NCBI GenBank assembly: GCA_017452945.1
Contig: JAFTLD010000019.1
Span: forward strand, 1-64,000
Direction: 5' to 3'
Length of the DNA stretch: 64,000 nucleotides
DNA from: Clostridia bacterium
Lineage (GTDB): Bacteria > Bacillota_A > Clostridia > Oscillospirales > CAG-272
Under the pieces are notes generated by a model. It did not search any database. It was not told where the DNA came from and saw only the letters and a list, made by a program, of their open reading frames with translations. A program made the position numbers and the translations under genes. This document shows, piece after piece, positions 53,632 through 61,446 of this stretch (position 1 is its first letter; each line of letters opens with the position of its first letter).

Positions 53632-55401
53632 ATGATCGATCTGAAAGCAAAACCCTATTATCTGTCCGACGCGGACGTTGCATGGGTCAAGGATACCATT
53701 GCAAGCATGACTCCCGAAGAAAAGGTCGGCCAGCTCTTCTTCCAGCTGACTGCAAGTCAGGATGAGGAATACCTCAAAGAGCTGATGGAGAAATTCCACC
53801 TTGGCGGCTGCCGCTATAACGGCATGCCCGGTGCAAAGGTTCTTGAGCAAAACAAGATCCTGCAAAAATACGCAAAGATCCCCGTTTTCATTGCCTGCAA
53901 CCCCGAAAAGGGTGGTGACGGTGTTTGTCCAGACGGCACCATGGTAGGCGCCGGCATCAAGGTTGGCGCAACCGGCAAGACCGAATATGCGTACGCAATG
54001 GGCGAAGTATCCGGCGCACAGATCGCAGCTACGGGCTGCAACATGGCATTCGCGCCCGTTGTGGATATTCTGTATAACCACGAGTGCGAAGAGGTTCTCA
54101 GCCGCTCCTTTGGTAACGACCACGAGCGCGTGGCCGCAATGGGAAAGGCTTACATGGACGGCATTCACGACACGCCCGGTGTCGCTGCTACGGCCAAGCA
54201 CTTCCCCGGTAACGGACAGGACTACCGCGATGCGCACATCTCCAACAACGTCAACAGCTTCAACCATGATAAGTGGATGGAAACCTACGGCCACGTGTAC
54301 AAAACGCTGATCGATGGCGGCCTTGACGCGATCATGGGCGGTCACATTCTCATGCCCGCATTCATGAGAGACGTCAAGCCCGGCATTACCGATGAGGAAA
54401 TGCTCCCCGCTACGCTTTGCAAGGAAATCATGACCGACCTTTTGCGCGGTGAGCTGGGCTTTAACGGCATGGTCGTAACCGACGCTTCTCACATGGTTGC
54501 CATGACCAACCGCATGAAGAGAGCGGACATGCTGCCTCTGGCCATCAACGCAGGCTGCGATATGTTCTTATTCTTCAACGATCCTGACGAGGACTACAAC
54601 ACCATGCTTGACGCATACAAAAACGGTGTGATCTCCGAGGCACGCATGCAGGAAGCCCTCTCCAGAATTCTCGGTCTGAAGGCACACATGGGTCTGAACA
54701 AGAAAGCAAAGGAAGAGCTTTGCCCCACGCTTGAGCAGATGCAAAGCGTGCTCTACAACCCCGCGTACAGGGAATATTCCCCCAAGATCAGCCGCGATGC
54801 CGTAACCCTTGTCAAGAGCTTGGACAAGGACGTGCTCCCGCTCTCCCCCGAGAAGGCCAAGAGGATCATGATCGTGCCCATCAAGGGGCCGGAAAATCCA
54901 CTGATGGCACTGGCAGCTATGGCAATGGGCGGCGGTATGCAGAGAAAAACACCCGCACAAAAGCTGCAGGAAAGACTGCAGGAAAAGGGCTTTGAAGTAT
55001 TTATTTATGAAAGCCCGCTGGACAAGATCAAGGCCATGATCGCAAGAGGAGAAAAGCCCAGCCTCAACCTTTACTTTGCAGGCAAGCACTCGATTGCCGA
55101 CTTCCTGTCCGAGCAAGATATGGTCATCTCTCTGTTTGACGTCATGAACGGCCATCCCACCTTTGGCCTGTCCAAGGGCGGCGGTGAGATTCCGTGGTAC
55201 GTACATGAGCTGCCCGTAGTCGGCATCAGCGTCAACAAGCCCACCATGCTTGCCGATTGCCCCATGCTCCGCACCTACATCAATGCGTACGACGCAAATG
55301 ATGATACCATGGACGCGCTTGTGGATGCCCTTTTGACAGGCGACTTCCGCGGCACAGACCCCATCGATTCGTTCTGCGGTATGTGGGACACCAAAATCTA
55401 A
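53632..55401 (+). CDS. glycoside hydrolase family 3 (beta-N-acetylhexosaminidase-like)
   Basis: The 589-residue protein has the GH3 barrel (about 25-345) with the NagZ-type AATAKHFPGNG, NMAFAPVVDILYN, and the nucleophile Asp in MVVTDASHM. The second domain (about 370-560) is an alpha/beta sandwich with VISLFDVMNGHPTFG. The pattern KHFPG favours an N-acetylglucosaminidase acting on peptidoglycan or host glycan pieces; beta-glucosidase is possible. No signal peptide. Paired with the HAD gene in one unit and closed by a terminator. Confidence 0.9.
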   Translation: MIDLKAKPYYLSDADVAWVKDTIASMTPEEKVGQLFFQLTASQDEEYLKELMEKFHLGGCRYNGMPGAKVLEQNKILQKYAKIPVFIACNPEKGGDGVCPDGTMVGAGIKVGATGKTEYAYAMGEVSGAQIAATGCNMAFAPVVDILYNHECEEVLSRSFGNDHERVAAMGKAYMDGIHDTPGVAATAKHFPGNGQDYRDAHISNNVNSFNHDKWMETYGHVYKTLIDGGLDAIMGGHILMPAFMRDVKPGITDEEMLPATLCKEIMTDLLRGELGFNGMVVTDASHMVAMTNRMKRADMLPLAINAGCDMFLFFNDPDEDYNTMLDAYKNGVISEARMQEALSRILGLKAHMGLNKKAKEELCPTLEQMQSVLYNPAYREYSPKISRDAVTLVKSLDKDVLPLSPEKAKRIMIVPIKGPENPLMALAAMAMGGGMQRKTPAQKLQERLQEKGFEVFIYESPLDKIKAMIARGEKPSLNLYFAGKHSIADFLSEQDMVISLFDVMNGHPTFGLSKGGGEIPWYVHELPVVGISVNKPTMLADCPMLRTYINAYDANDDTMDALVDALLTGDFRGTDPIDSFCGMWDTKI

Positions 55402-55408
55402 AAAACAC

Positions 55409-55442
55409 AGCCCAACCTCGCACAAAGGTTGGGCTATTTTTT
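55409..55442 (+). terminator. terminator of the HAD-GH3 unit
   Basis: AGCCCAACCT-CGCACAA-AGGTTGGGCT then ATTTTTT. Confidence 0.9.
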
Positions 55443-55509
55443 GCATATGTATGGCTTTTTTACACGGGATATGATATAATGGCCTTATCAAGCAAAACAG
55501 GAGCACGTC

Positions 55510-56577
55510 ATGGATCAAAACGAGCGCACCCGAGAGCTGCTTCTGCAGCATGCGGAACAATACCCCGCCCTGCAGCTGCAGGATCTTTTCAAATATATTT
55601 TTCAGAGCGCATGCGGCTGCGAGCATGCGGTGTCCTCGCCCGATGCGGCAGCAGCATACATCGGCAAGGAAAACGAGAACGTCCGACAGGACGCCAAGCA
55701 GCTGATCGACCTGCTCGATGGGAGCTACAGCCGCGTTCATCTGGCCTGCCTGCAGCGCGGTCTTTCGGCAAGCACGCTTGGAAAGCTGTTCTTTTTATCC
55801 GCTAAGAAAGAGACGGACAGTACAACGGTCATCGAGCAAAAGCTGAAAATTGCGCGTGCACTGGTGCTTGAGAAAGCGCTGCCCTTTGACATTGTCGCAT
55901 TTGACCAAGCAGCCCGGTCTTGGCGCTCACAGGGCTACCCCGCCATCCATCATTCGGATGCGTTTCGCCAAAGCTATCATCCCGCATATCGCGTGATAAG
56001 CAACGAGTATCTGCCCTATCTTCCCCTGCTGACAGAAATCGACAAGGCGATTGCCAAAGGACGGACGACTATTGCCATTGAGGGGGGCAGCGCAAGCGGC
56101 AAAACCACGCTGGCAAAGCTTTTGCAAAAGATCTATTCCTGCACTGTCTATTGCATGGACGATTTCTTCCTGCGCCCTGAGCAGCGCACGGCTCATCGGC
56201 TTGCCGAACCGGGAGGAAACGTGGACAGAGAGCGTTTTGCTGCCGAGGTACTCATTCCGCACAGCAATGGGGATGCAGTCCGCTATCGTAGATTTGATTG
56301 CTCCACCATGACGATTTTGCCGCCCGTAGAGGTGCTTCCCGCAAATCTGACCGTCATCGAGGGCGCTTATTCCATGCACCCGATGCTCTCACCCTATTAT
56401 GACCTTTCCGTTTTTCTGGACGTTTCTCCCGAACTGCAAAGGCAGCGGATCTTAGCGCGCAATTCCCCGCATATGGCACAACGCTTTTTTAACGAATGGA
56501 TTCCGCTTGAGCGGAAATATTTCGAGCAACTGCAAATCAAGGAGCGGTGTAGCCTCACCGTTCGTATCGGGCACTGA
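55510..56577 (+). CDS. uridine-kinase-like P-loop protein with N-terminal helical domain
   Basis: The 355-residue protein has a helical N-terminal domain (1-180) with ACGCEHAVSSPDAAAAYIGK and no motif I know, then a nucleoside-kinase domain with P-loop IAIEGGSASGKTTLAKLLQK, YCMDDFFLRPEQRT (the substrate-site Asp pair of uridine kinases), NVDRERF, and VIEGAYSMHP. It may phosphorylate a nucleoside or sugar. The promoter has an extended -10 (TGATATAAT near 55474). It is a single-gene unit. Confidence 0.82.
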   Translation: MDQNERTRELLLQHAEQYPALQLQDLFKYIFQSACGCEHAVSSPDAAAAYIGKENENVRQDAKQLIDLLDGSYSRVHLACLQRGLSASTLGKLFFLSAKKETDSTTVIEQKLKIARALVLEKALPFDIVAFDQAARSWRSQGYPAIHHSDAFRQSYHPAYRVISNEYLPYLPLLTEIDKAIAKGRTTIAIEGGSASGKTTLAKLLQKIYSCTVYCMDDFFLRPEQRTAHRLAEPGGNVDRERFAAEVLIPHSNGDAVRYRRFDCSTMTILPPVEVLPANLTVIEGAYSMHPMLSPYYDLSVFLDVSPELQRQRILARNSPHMAQRFFNEWIPLERKYFEQLQIKERCSLTVRIGH

Positions 56578-56832
56578 CTTCCTTTGTTCCATTATACCAC
56601 GGCCTCTGCTTAAATGCCCCGGTCGTTGGAAGCCTGCTTGGAACGTATTGGCTTGGTGTCTTTGTTTTTATGATGTTATTACAAAATCGATCCGTACCAC
56701 AAATTTTTCGAAATCGATCCGTGGTTTTCAGTCAGCGGATAGACTTATCCCTTGGCGATGATGGGAGTTAAAAGATTCCGCGTTCTACCGGACTTTTAAC
56801 ACCATGCTTGTAAACGAAGCTATGTAAAATAA

Positions 56833-57276
56833 TTATGTTAAATCAATAGCAGAATAACCAAATGAATTGAGTTTTTTCTGAAGTGCATAAAATTCAGAAA
56901 ATGCTTTAGAATCTACATTCCAACCAATTCTTCTTAAAAATTTCGCAAACGGAGTTTGTTTGAGCGGCATACAGAATCGTATATGGTGACCATCTGTAAA
57001 AAATTCATAAAAGGCGATAGGTCTCAAAAAGCATCTACCACCAACAGCCATTATAATTTTTCCAGATTTGCTTTTCAGATCTTCCCCTAAGGACGATGAA
57101 AAATTTTTGACACATTCCTTGAGGTGAATTTGGGAAGTGGCACCATCGTTGTTTTTATAAATAAGCTCGTTAGCATTAATATCTATGATATTTTCAAAAG
57201 GCACTTTAATTACTGTACTTTCGTTTTCTATATGATAATATTCTTGAATTGATCCGTAAAATTCCTGCCAATCCAT
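56833..57276 (-). CDS. unknown protein under the promoter cassette (copy 2)
   Basis: The ATG at 57276 (AAAGGCGGTGAAT upstream) gives 147 residues; an in-frame ATG farther up precedes the -10. It has an N-terminal MDWQEFYGSIQEYYHIENES, a beta-rich middle (IKVPFENIIDINANELIYKN; GKIIMAVGGRCFLR) and a helical end. I recognise no family. No membrane segment. It is AT-richer than the host genes, and the segment 56578-56832 before it holds only short direct repeats (AAATCGATCCGT twice) and no gene. Confidence 0.6.
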   Translation of the reverse strand: MDWQEFYGSIQEYYHIENESTVIKVPFENIIDINANELIYKNNDGATSQIHLKECVKNFSSSLGEDLKSKSGKIIMAVGGRCFLRPIAFYEFFTDGHHIRFCMPLKQTPFAKFLRRIGWNVDSKAFSEFYALQKKLNSFGYSAIDLT

Positions 57277-57341
57277 ATATTCACCGCCTTTCTTTGCTTC
57301 ATTATAACACAAATCCGTGAGCATTTCAACCGTTTCGCGTC
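57277..57341 (-). promoter_or_regulatory. promoter cassette copy 2
   Basis: On the minus strand TTGAAA (57324-57329), 17 bp, TATAAT (57301-57306), GAAGCAAAGAAAGGCGGTGAA. It differs from the 58.03 kb copy at only a handful of positions over 60 bp. Confidence 0.85.
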
Positions 57342-57384
57342 ATGCGCACAAATGAAGCTATACAATACCGATCTACCGGGAATA

Positions 57385-58026
57385 CTATTGGCTTTTTTGA
57401 TGAAAATGGAGCGTTACGGATTGATCCTTTTCGTCTATACGAATTTCAACATCAACACAATCGTAATTTTGAAAAGCATCATAGAAATCCTTATGGTCGA
57501 GATATTCGCTTAGTGTAATAACCGTCATTCCTCCGCCGCGCATTTGCGATACCCATTCATCTTGATATTTTTTGGTATACGGATTGATCAGTGGCATACC
57601 CAAATAGGTATAAATATCATTTTCTTTTTCTTCACTGATAACGCTGCCAATCCATTCATCAATATGCTCACGAATAGCATCCCGCCCTCTTTGCAAGAAA
57701 ATTTCGATACTATTCATTAAGGTGGTTATCATATCAATAATTTGAGTTTCGGAACAATCGGCAATGGGCGTAAATGCCAAATCTCTTGGTACACCGCTAT
57801 ATGCCATACTTCTTTTGCTGAATTTTCCGGAATAGTCGGTATATGTCTTTCCAAAATCCTTAAACTGTACTCCAACAACAAAGTATACGGTTTCATCCGG
57901 CACCTGAACGATGATTTTTGCCATGCCGTCCATCGCCTCTTTGGCGTAATCGCGTGGCCCTGTTTTTTCAAATCCATAGGATAAGTATTTCTGTTTGACT
58001 ATTTTATTAAACTCTCTTTTCTCCAT
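57385..58026 (-). CDS. unknown protein under the promoter cassette (copy 3), DUF4304-like start
   Basis: The ATG at 58026 (AAAGGCGGTACAATA upstream) gives 213 residues. The N terminus EFNKIVKQKYLSYGFEKTGPRDY and VYFVVGVQFKDFGKTY resemble the opening of DUF4304, a family often near toxin-immunity genes, but the match is weak. The rest is alpha/beta with a Glu-rich helix and a C-terminal DVEIRIDEKDQSVTLHFHQ strand pair. No membrane segment. It may belong to the same transcript style as the 57276 gene but has its own promoter. Confidence 0.6.
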   Translation of the reverse strand: MEKREFNKIVKQKYLSYGFEKTGPRDYAKEAMDGMAKIIVQVPDETVYFVVGVQFKDFGKTYTDYSGKFSKRSMAYSGVPRDLAFTPIADCSETQIIDMITTLMNSIEIFLQRGRDAIREHIDEWIGSVISEEKENDIYTYLGMPLINPYTKKYQDEWVSQMRGGGMTVITLSEYLDHKDFYDAFQNYDCVDVEIRIDEKDQSVTLHFHQKSQ

Positions 58027-58109
58027 TATTGTACCGCCTTTCTTGGGTTCATTATAACACAAATCCGTGAGCATTTCAACTGTTTCGCGTCCAAATCACG
58101 CCGAAGGCA
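58027..58109 (-). promoter_or_regulatory. promoter cassette copy 3
   Basis: TTGAAA (58074-58079), 17 bp, TATAAT (58051-58056), then AAAGGCGG. Homology with copy 1 extends upstream through GGACGCGAAAC and GGCGTGATTTGG. Confidence 0.85.
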
Positions 58110-58304
58110 TGTATGGAATCCGCAGCTTGCCTGCGGTATGGAATTGGCACGAAGTGCCGCATGGAATCATCACGAAGTGATGCATGGCATCAATCCGAAG
58201 GAGAGCGAGGTTTGATACGCGCTTCGCGCGATGCCATGCGCGACTCCGTCGCAATTCCATACAACGCGCGAGCGCGTTGATGACATACCAATCCTTCGGA
58301 TTGG
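58092..58304. repeat. array of small hairpins separated by TATGGAAT-like spacers
   Basis: At least eight palindromes in 213 bp, including CCGCAG/CTGCGG, GGCACGAAGTGCC, CATCACGAAGTGATG, CGCGCTTCGCGCG, GCGACTCCGTCGC, AACGCGC/GCGCGTT and CCAATCCTTCGGATTGG. Most loops are GAAG, TTCG or alike. Spacers are ATGGAAT or ATGGCAT in the left half and their complements (ATTCCAT, ATGCCAT) in the right half, so the whole array can fold as one branched structure. No coding capacity. Confidence 0.7.
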
Positions 58305-58306
58305 AT

Positions 58307-58343
58307 AAAAAAATTCCGAGAACAATGTTCTCGGAATTTTTTT
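58307..58343. terminator. bidirectional terminator, perfect palindrome
   Basis: AAAAAAATTCCGAGAACA and TGTTCTCGGAATTTTTTT are exact complements around a single base. Confidence 0.85.
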
Positions 58344-58347
58344 GGCA

Positions 58348-58480
58348 GAAGGACTCGATTCTCGGCGCTGCGACGCAAAAGCCGCTTTTTGATGCGGTCT
58401 TTTGCTACGCGCCTCGGTCAAGCGCGGTTCTGACGTGCCACCGGCACGTCATTCATTCCCGCGCTCCCTTCGAGTCCTTC
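58348..58480. repeat. 133-bp segment bounded by inverted GAAGGACTCGA
   Basis: GAAGGACTCGA (58348-58358) and its complement TCGAGTCCTTC (58470-58480) bound a GC-rich segment with inner palindromes such as GACGTGCC-ACC-GGCACGTC. The boundary sequence equals part of the T-loop and 3' end of the adjacent tRNA-Trp fragment. No gene. Confidence 0.55.
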
Positions 58481-58487
58481 GTTCAAA

Positions 58488-58549
58488 GCCCCTGCCAAAA
58501 ACAATAGTGCCAAGCCGAATGGCTTGGCACTATTGTTTTTGGCAGGGGC
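58488..58549. terminator. 62-bp perfect palindrome behind the tRNA-Trp end
   Basis: Two exact 29-bp arms (58488-58516 and 58521-58549) flank a GAAT loop, with TTGTTTTT on one side and AAAAACAA on the other. The right arm contains the tRNA 3' terminus GGCAGGGGC. Read on the minus strand it follows the tRNA and should be its terminator. Confidence 0.82.
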
Positions 58550-58586
58550 AGAAGGACTCGAACCCACGACCCTTGGTTTTGGAGAA
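58540..58586 (-). other. 3' half of tRNA-Trp (CCA), probable attachment site
   Basis: On the minus strand the sequence reads TTCTCCAAAACCAAGG (anticodon loop CTCCAAA with CCA), then GTGGGTTCGAGTCCTTC (T arm, one mismatch) and TGCCCCTGCCA (acceptor strand, discriminator and CCA). The 5' half is missing: the partner of ACCAA and the 5' AGGGGCA are absent. Such fragments mark the distal end of elements that integrate in tRNA genes. Confidence 0.75.
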
Positions 58587-58897
58587 CTTGCATCGATTGC
58601 ACGGAATGTCAATAGCGATAAGAATTTCGGAGAACTCAGTCGCATTTCGTGCCGACCAACTGACGACGGAGTGACAAAAACGGCTCAAAAGCAACCATTG
58701 CTTAAGGTTCTGTCACTACCAACATGCTCGCAAATTCCCCGCCAAAAGCGGGAATGCCCAAGCAGACGGGGGCATAAACGGGGTGGCATCTCCTGTCAAA
58801 CAGCAAGGCAAAGAACAACAAAAGCTCTTGCATCAGCATATTCCCCAAATCCCCAGCAACCCTGACGGACAGACTAAAAAATGAAATAACTGCGAAT

Positions 58898-58936
58898 CCA
58901 TCATTCCTTTTGGGTAAAGAGGAATGATGGTTTTTT
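58898..58936 (+). terminator. intrinsic terminator
   Basis: CCATCATTCCT-loop-AGGAATGATGG then TTTTTT, in an otherwise gene-free stretch; it may end a decayed reading frame (58687-58865). Confidence 0.75.
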
Positions 58937-59030
58937 GTTCTCCCCAGGGACAAACACAAGGACAGAGGGATTTGCGAGGTTTTCCAGAATTTGCTAAAAT
59001 AGAATGAATAATGGGGGGAGGCATTGAATA

Positions 59031-59291
59031 ATGGGAGAAAATGAATCCGATCTCTTCAACGAAGTCTACAAGGAGATTTGCGAAGCAATAGGCTTGGATG
59101 GAGCAATAGCAGTATATCAGCTCTATAAAGGGCAACAGATCACGTTCCCAATCCATCTGTTTAACGCCAAACGCATACAACAAAGTATCATAAAAGAATA
59201 CGATGGTTCTAACATACGAGAGCTTGCAAAAAAATATGGCTACTCTGAGAAAACCGTTAGAAGGATGATTAAGGATAGTCTTGAAGAATAA
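59031..59291 (+). CDS. Mor-like transcription activator
   Basis: This 86-residue protein has a dimerisation part with YKGQQITFPIHLFNAKRIQQ and a C-terminal HTH ELAKKYGYSEKTVRRMIKDS. It matches the Mor/C family that activates phage Mu late genes and is common in clostridial phages. GGGGGGAGG precedes the ATG. TTGCGA and TAAAAT with a 17-bp spacer (about 58970-58998) may be its promoter. Likely switches on genes of the element. Confidence 0.85.
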   Translation: MGENESDLFNEVYKEICEAIGLDGAIAVYQLYKGQQITFPIHLFNAKRIQQSIIKEYDGSNIRELAKKYGYSEKTVRRMIKDSLEE

Positions 59292-59328
59292 ACAATGAAA
59301 AAAATAAAGACATGAAAGGAAAAGCAAA

Positions 59329-59931
59329 ATGGGACTGTTTGACAAGATTAAGGACAGCTACAACTTAATGACAGAGAAAGCGGCACAAAAACTCGCATAT
59401 AGTGATGAAGACATCGCAGAAAGAAGAAAAAAAGACGGCATCGTGTATGTGTTTGACGGTGGTAATGGAACATTGCTTGAAGTATATGAGGACAGAGTTG
59501 TTCTGTGTCATAACAAAAGCTTGTTTGGCAAATTTGCCGCCTTGGCAGAACAGAATGTGGGGGAGAAAACATTGTATGCTACCGACATATCCTCTGTTGA
59601 ATTTAAACCTGCACAAAAAATGTACATCGGATATATCCGATTCTCTGTATTTATGGGAAGTGAAGTAAGAAAAACAACTGCCGACGCTGCGCAAGACCCT
59701 AATGCTGTAGCCATTGGTTTGGTTGAAAGGAATGAGCAAGCTGCTGAAATTAAAAAGTACTTAGACCAAATGTTAGCAAACGCGCGTAATAATAAAAACC
59801 AAGGCTCCAACACCATCATTCAATCAACTTCAAATGCTGACGAATTAAAGAAGTATAAGGAATTACTGGATTCTGGAATCATTTCGCAGGAAGAATTTGA
59901 TGCAAAAAAGAAACAGTTGCTTGGCCTATAA
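59329..59931 (+). CDS. SHOCT-domain protein
   Basis: The 200-residue protein has a bacterial-PH-like beta domain (GTLLEVYEDRVVLCHNKSLF; ISSVEFKPAQKMYIGYIRF), a linker and a C-terminal SHOCT helix pair DELKKYKELLDSGIISQEEF followed by DAKKKQLLGL. SHOCT tails often sit on proteins of phages and mobile elements and mediate oligomerisation. No enzyme motif. AAAGGAAAAGC precedes the ATG. It is followed by a terminator. Confidence 0.82.
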   Translation: MGLFDKIKDSYNLMTEKAAQKLAYSDEDIAERRKKDGIVYVFDGGNGTLLEVYEDRVVLCHNKSLFGKFAALAEQNVGEKTLYATDISSVEFKPAQKMYIGYIRFSVFMGSEVRKTTADAAQDPNAVAIGLVERNEQAAEIKKYLDQMLANARNNKNQGSNTIIQSTSNADELKKYKELLDSGIISQEEFDAKKKQLLGL

Positions 59932-59970
59932 ACAGGATCACAGATTTTTTCTGCGTTCCTTACCCAAAAG

Positions 59971-60001
59971 CTCCTCACCTCACGGTGAGGAGTCTTTTTT
60001 T
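59971..60001 (+). terminator. terminator of the SHOCT gene
   Basis: CTCCTCACC-TCAC-GGTGAGGAG then TCTTTTTTTT. The stop codon of the convergent DUF1643 gene lies in the loop. Confidence 0.85.
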
Positions 60002-60588
60002 GATCTCTTTGCAGCAGGCTTGCCTTCCTTGGTAGGTGTGACAGAATTGGGCAGGGGCATCTCCTGCTTGTAAAGCTCATCCGTTCTCATCTCTGACAGA
60101 TACCAAGTTCTAACTGCCGGGGACAAAGGGTGCTGAAAGCGAGCATTGCCTTCTTTGTTGGCGAGGCATCTTAGCTTGTCTTCGTAAGGCTTAAGAATTT
60201 GGAGTACTTGGTTCTGCCTTTTGATAAACGACTTGTTAGTAGCCTTGCCTACACCCGATGCATAGACAATAATATCAACCGTTTGTGCTGCTGTTTCAAT
60301 TGCCTTAATGTTGTCCTTGTCCTCATCTTCGGCAGCATTCAAATTAAAGTTGCCTATAGTAGCGAACAGGTTAAGCACACTTACGCTGCCATAACCTAAC
60401 CGTGAAGCATTGTTCAAAACGAGCATAGTTGTATTGTCCAGCTCTATCCCCGATGCCTCGCTGGGAGCAAGCATGATGATAGCAAGGTGTGGCTTCTTAG
60501 CATCCCACTCTTTGGTAAGCAGGTATCTTTTCTTTCCGTCTTCCGAGAATTTGGCGGTAGTTGTCAGTGTAGTTGTAATAGTCTTCAT
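59980..60588 (-). CDS. DUF1643 protein
   Basis: The ATG at 60588 has GGAAAGGAAA upstream, giving 202 residues. The family core is AIIMLAPSEASGIELDNTTM, LVLNNASRLGYGSVSVLNLF and VDIIVYASGVGKA. DUF1643 proteins are frequent in phages and plasmids; their role is unknown. The C-terminal tail (about 30 residues) is Lys/Ser-rich and probably disordered. It is the last gene of a leftward unit that starts at 61967. Confidence 0.85.
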   Translation of the reverse strand: MKTITTTLTTTAKFSEDGKKRYLLTKEWDAKKPHLAIIMLAPSEASGIELDNTTMLVLNNASRLGYGSVSVLNLFATIGNFNLNAAEDEDKDNIKAIETAAQTVDIIVYASGVGKATNKSFIKRQNQVLQILKPYEDKLRCLANKEGNARFQHPLSPAVRTWYLSEMRTDELYKQEMPLPNSVTPTKEGKPAAKRSKKDSSP

Positions 60589-60607
60589 AGTAATATTTCC
60601 TTTCCAA

Positions 60608-60946
60608 TCATAAAATGTCATCCAATTCCTTGACGATCTCTGCAGGGGCATCATCAACTGACGCCACAATAACCACTACATTCTCATTGTTGGTAACAAA
60701 GGTGGCTACGTAAAAGTCGCTTATACGATCAACGTATTCTGCTATGTTGTGTTGATAGTCAAAGTAAGCCAATAGAGTCTTGCTATTTGTGCCAGGAGCA
60801 GCATACAGTACGTATCCACCGTACAGTGGGCTATTCCCATATAGCTCTGTGAGTATCTTTGCGTGATGATGAATAATTGCTTTGACATCATCGTCCATGG
60901 GTGGCAACATAGCCAAGTCCTTGACACCTTCGATCTTATAAACCAT
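60608..60946 (-). CDS. unknown mobile-element protein
   Basis: The 112-residue acidic protein reads MVYKIEGVKDLAMLPPMDDD, then alternating strands and helices with YDVLYAAPG-like VLYAAPGTNSKTLLAYFDYQ and VVVIVASVDDAPAEIVKELD. No family is recognised. GGAGG lies before the ATG. It is 19 bases from the DUF1643 gene. Confidence 0.65.
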   Translation of the reverse strand: MVYKIEGVKDLAMLPPMDDDVKAIIHHHAKILTELYGNSPLYGGYVLYAAPGTNSKTLLAYFDYQHNIAEYVDRISDFYVATFVTNNENVVVIVASVDDAPAEIVKELDDIL

Positions 60947-61031
60947 AAAACCTCCAAATAATTAGAATACCGATAACACCCCATGTGAGTGTTATCGGTT
61001 CTTGAATATTATATATATTTGGTTTTGACAG

Positions 61032-61433
61032 TTATTCGTCTTTGATAAGCCGCGAAAACATCAAATCCAAATTCGCTTCGACTACATCCATATCATCGAA
61101 TGTTTCTTTGTTCCAAAAGCGTAAAGCATACTTTGAGACCTGCTCATTGGAAAGAGATGTAGGCTGATACTTGTCATCAACAGCAAGTATCAGTATTGTA
61201 CCCGAAATAATGTCACCATTTATCTGTCGGTTTGGTACAAGATTAACCAAAAACCTGTCCTTGTTGAATACTGCAAATATTCCGTGTTCAAGTTTCTTTG
61301 CCTCTATGCCACCGAACTCTATGTCATCAGCATTTACTATCTGTCTCAGGGTTTTCACGGTAGCTTTGATGTAACATACTTTAGGATGTTTCATCGGTTC
61401 AATCAGTAATGCTTTAATCTCTTTTGCTCGCAT
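61032..61433 (-). CDS. DUF3846-like protein
   Basis: The 133-residue protein starts KEIKALLIEPMKHPKVCYIK, then LRQIVNADDIEFGGIEAKKL, FAVFNKDRFLVNLVPNRQIN and GTILILAVDD. This order matches DUF3846, a small domain common in phages and plasmids of Gram-positive bacteria. The function is unknown. A hairpin CCGATAACAC/GTGTTATCGG (60968-60998) follows. GAGAGGTC precedes the ATG. Confidence 0.75.
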   Translation of the reverse strand: MRAKEIKALLIEPMKHPKVCYIKATVKTLRQIVNADDIEFGGIEAKKLEHGIFAVFNKDRFLVNLVPNRQINGDIISGTILILAVDDKYQPTSLSNEQVSKYALRFWNKETFDDMDVVEANLDLMFSRLIKDE

Positions 61434-61446
61434 AATTTGACCTCTC

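Noticed and set aside
56578..56832. Gene or RNA in the 255-base gap after the uridine-kinase-like gene
   Set aside because: No open frame with a ribosome site or stable long stem; only AAATCGATCCGT repeated twice.
58343..58366. Second tRNA 3' end (GAGTCCTTCTGCCA on the minus strand)
   Set aside because: Only the T-loop and a few acceptor bases match; no anticodon arm is present, so it is listed as part of the repeat segment only.
58687..58865. Protein-coding gene left of the Mor-like gene
   Set aside because: Short plus-strand frames there have low-complexity Arg/Thr/Pro composition, no ribosome site and overlap the tRNA fragment; at most a decayed gene.
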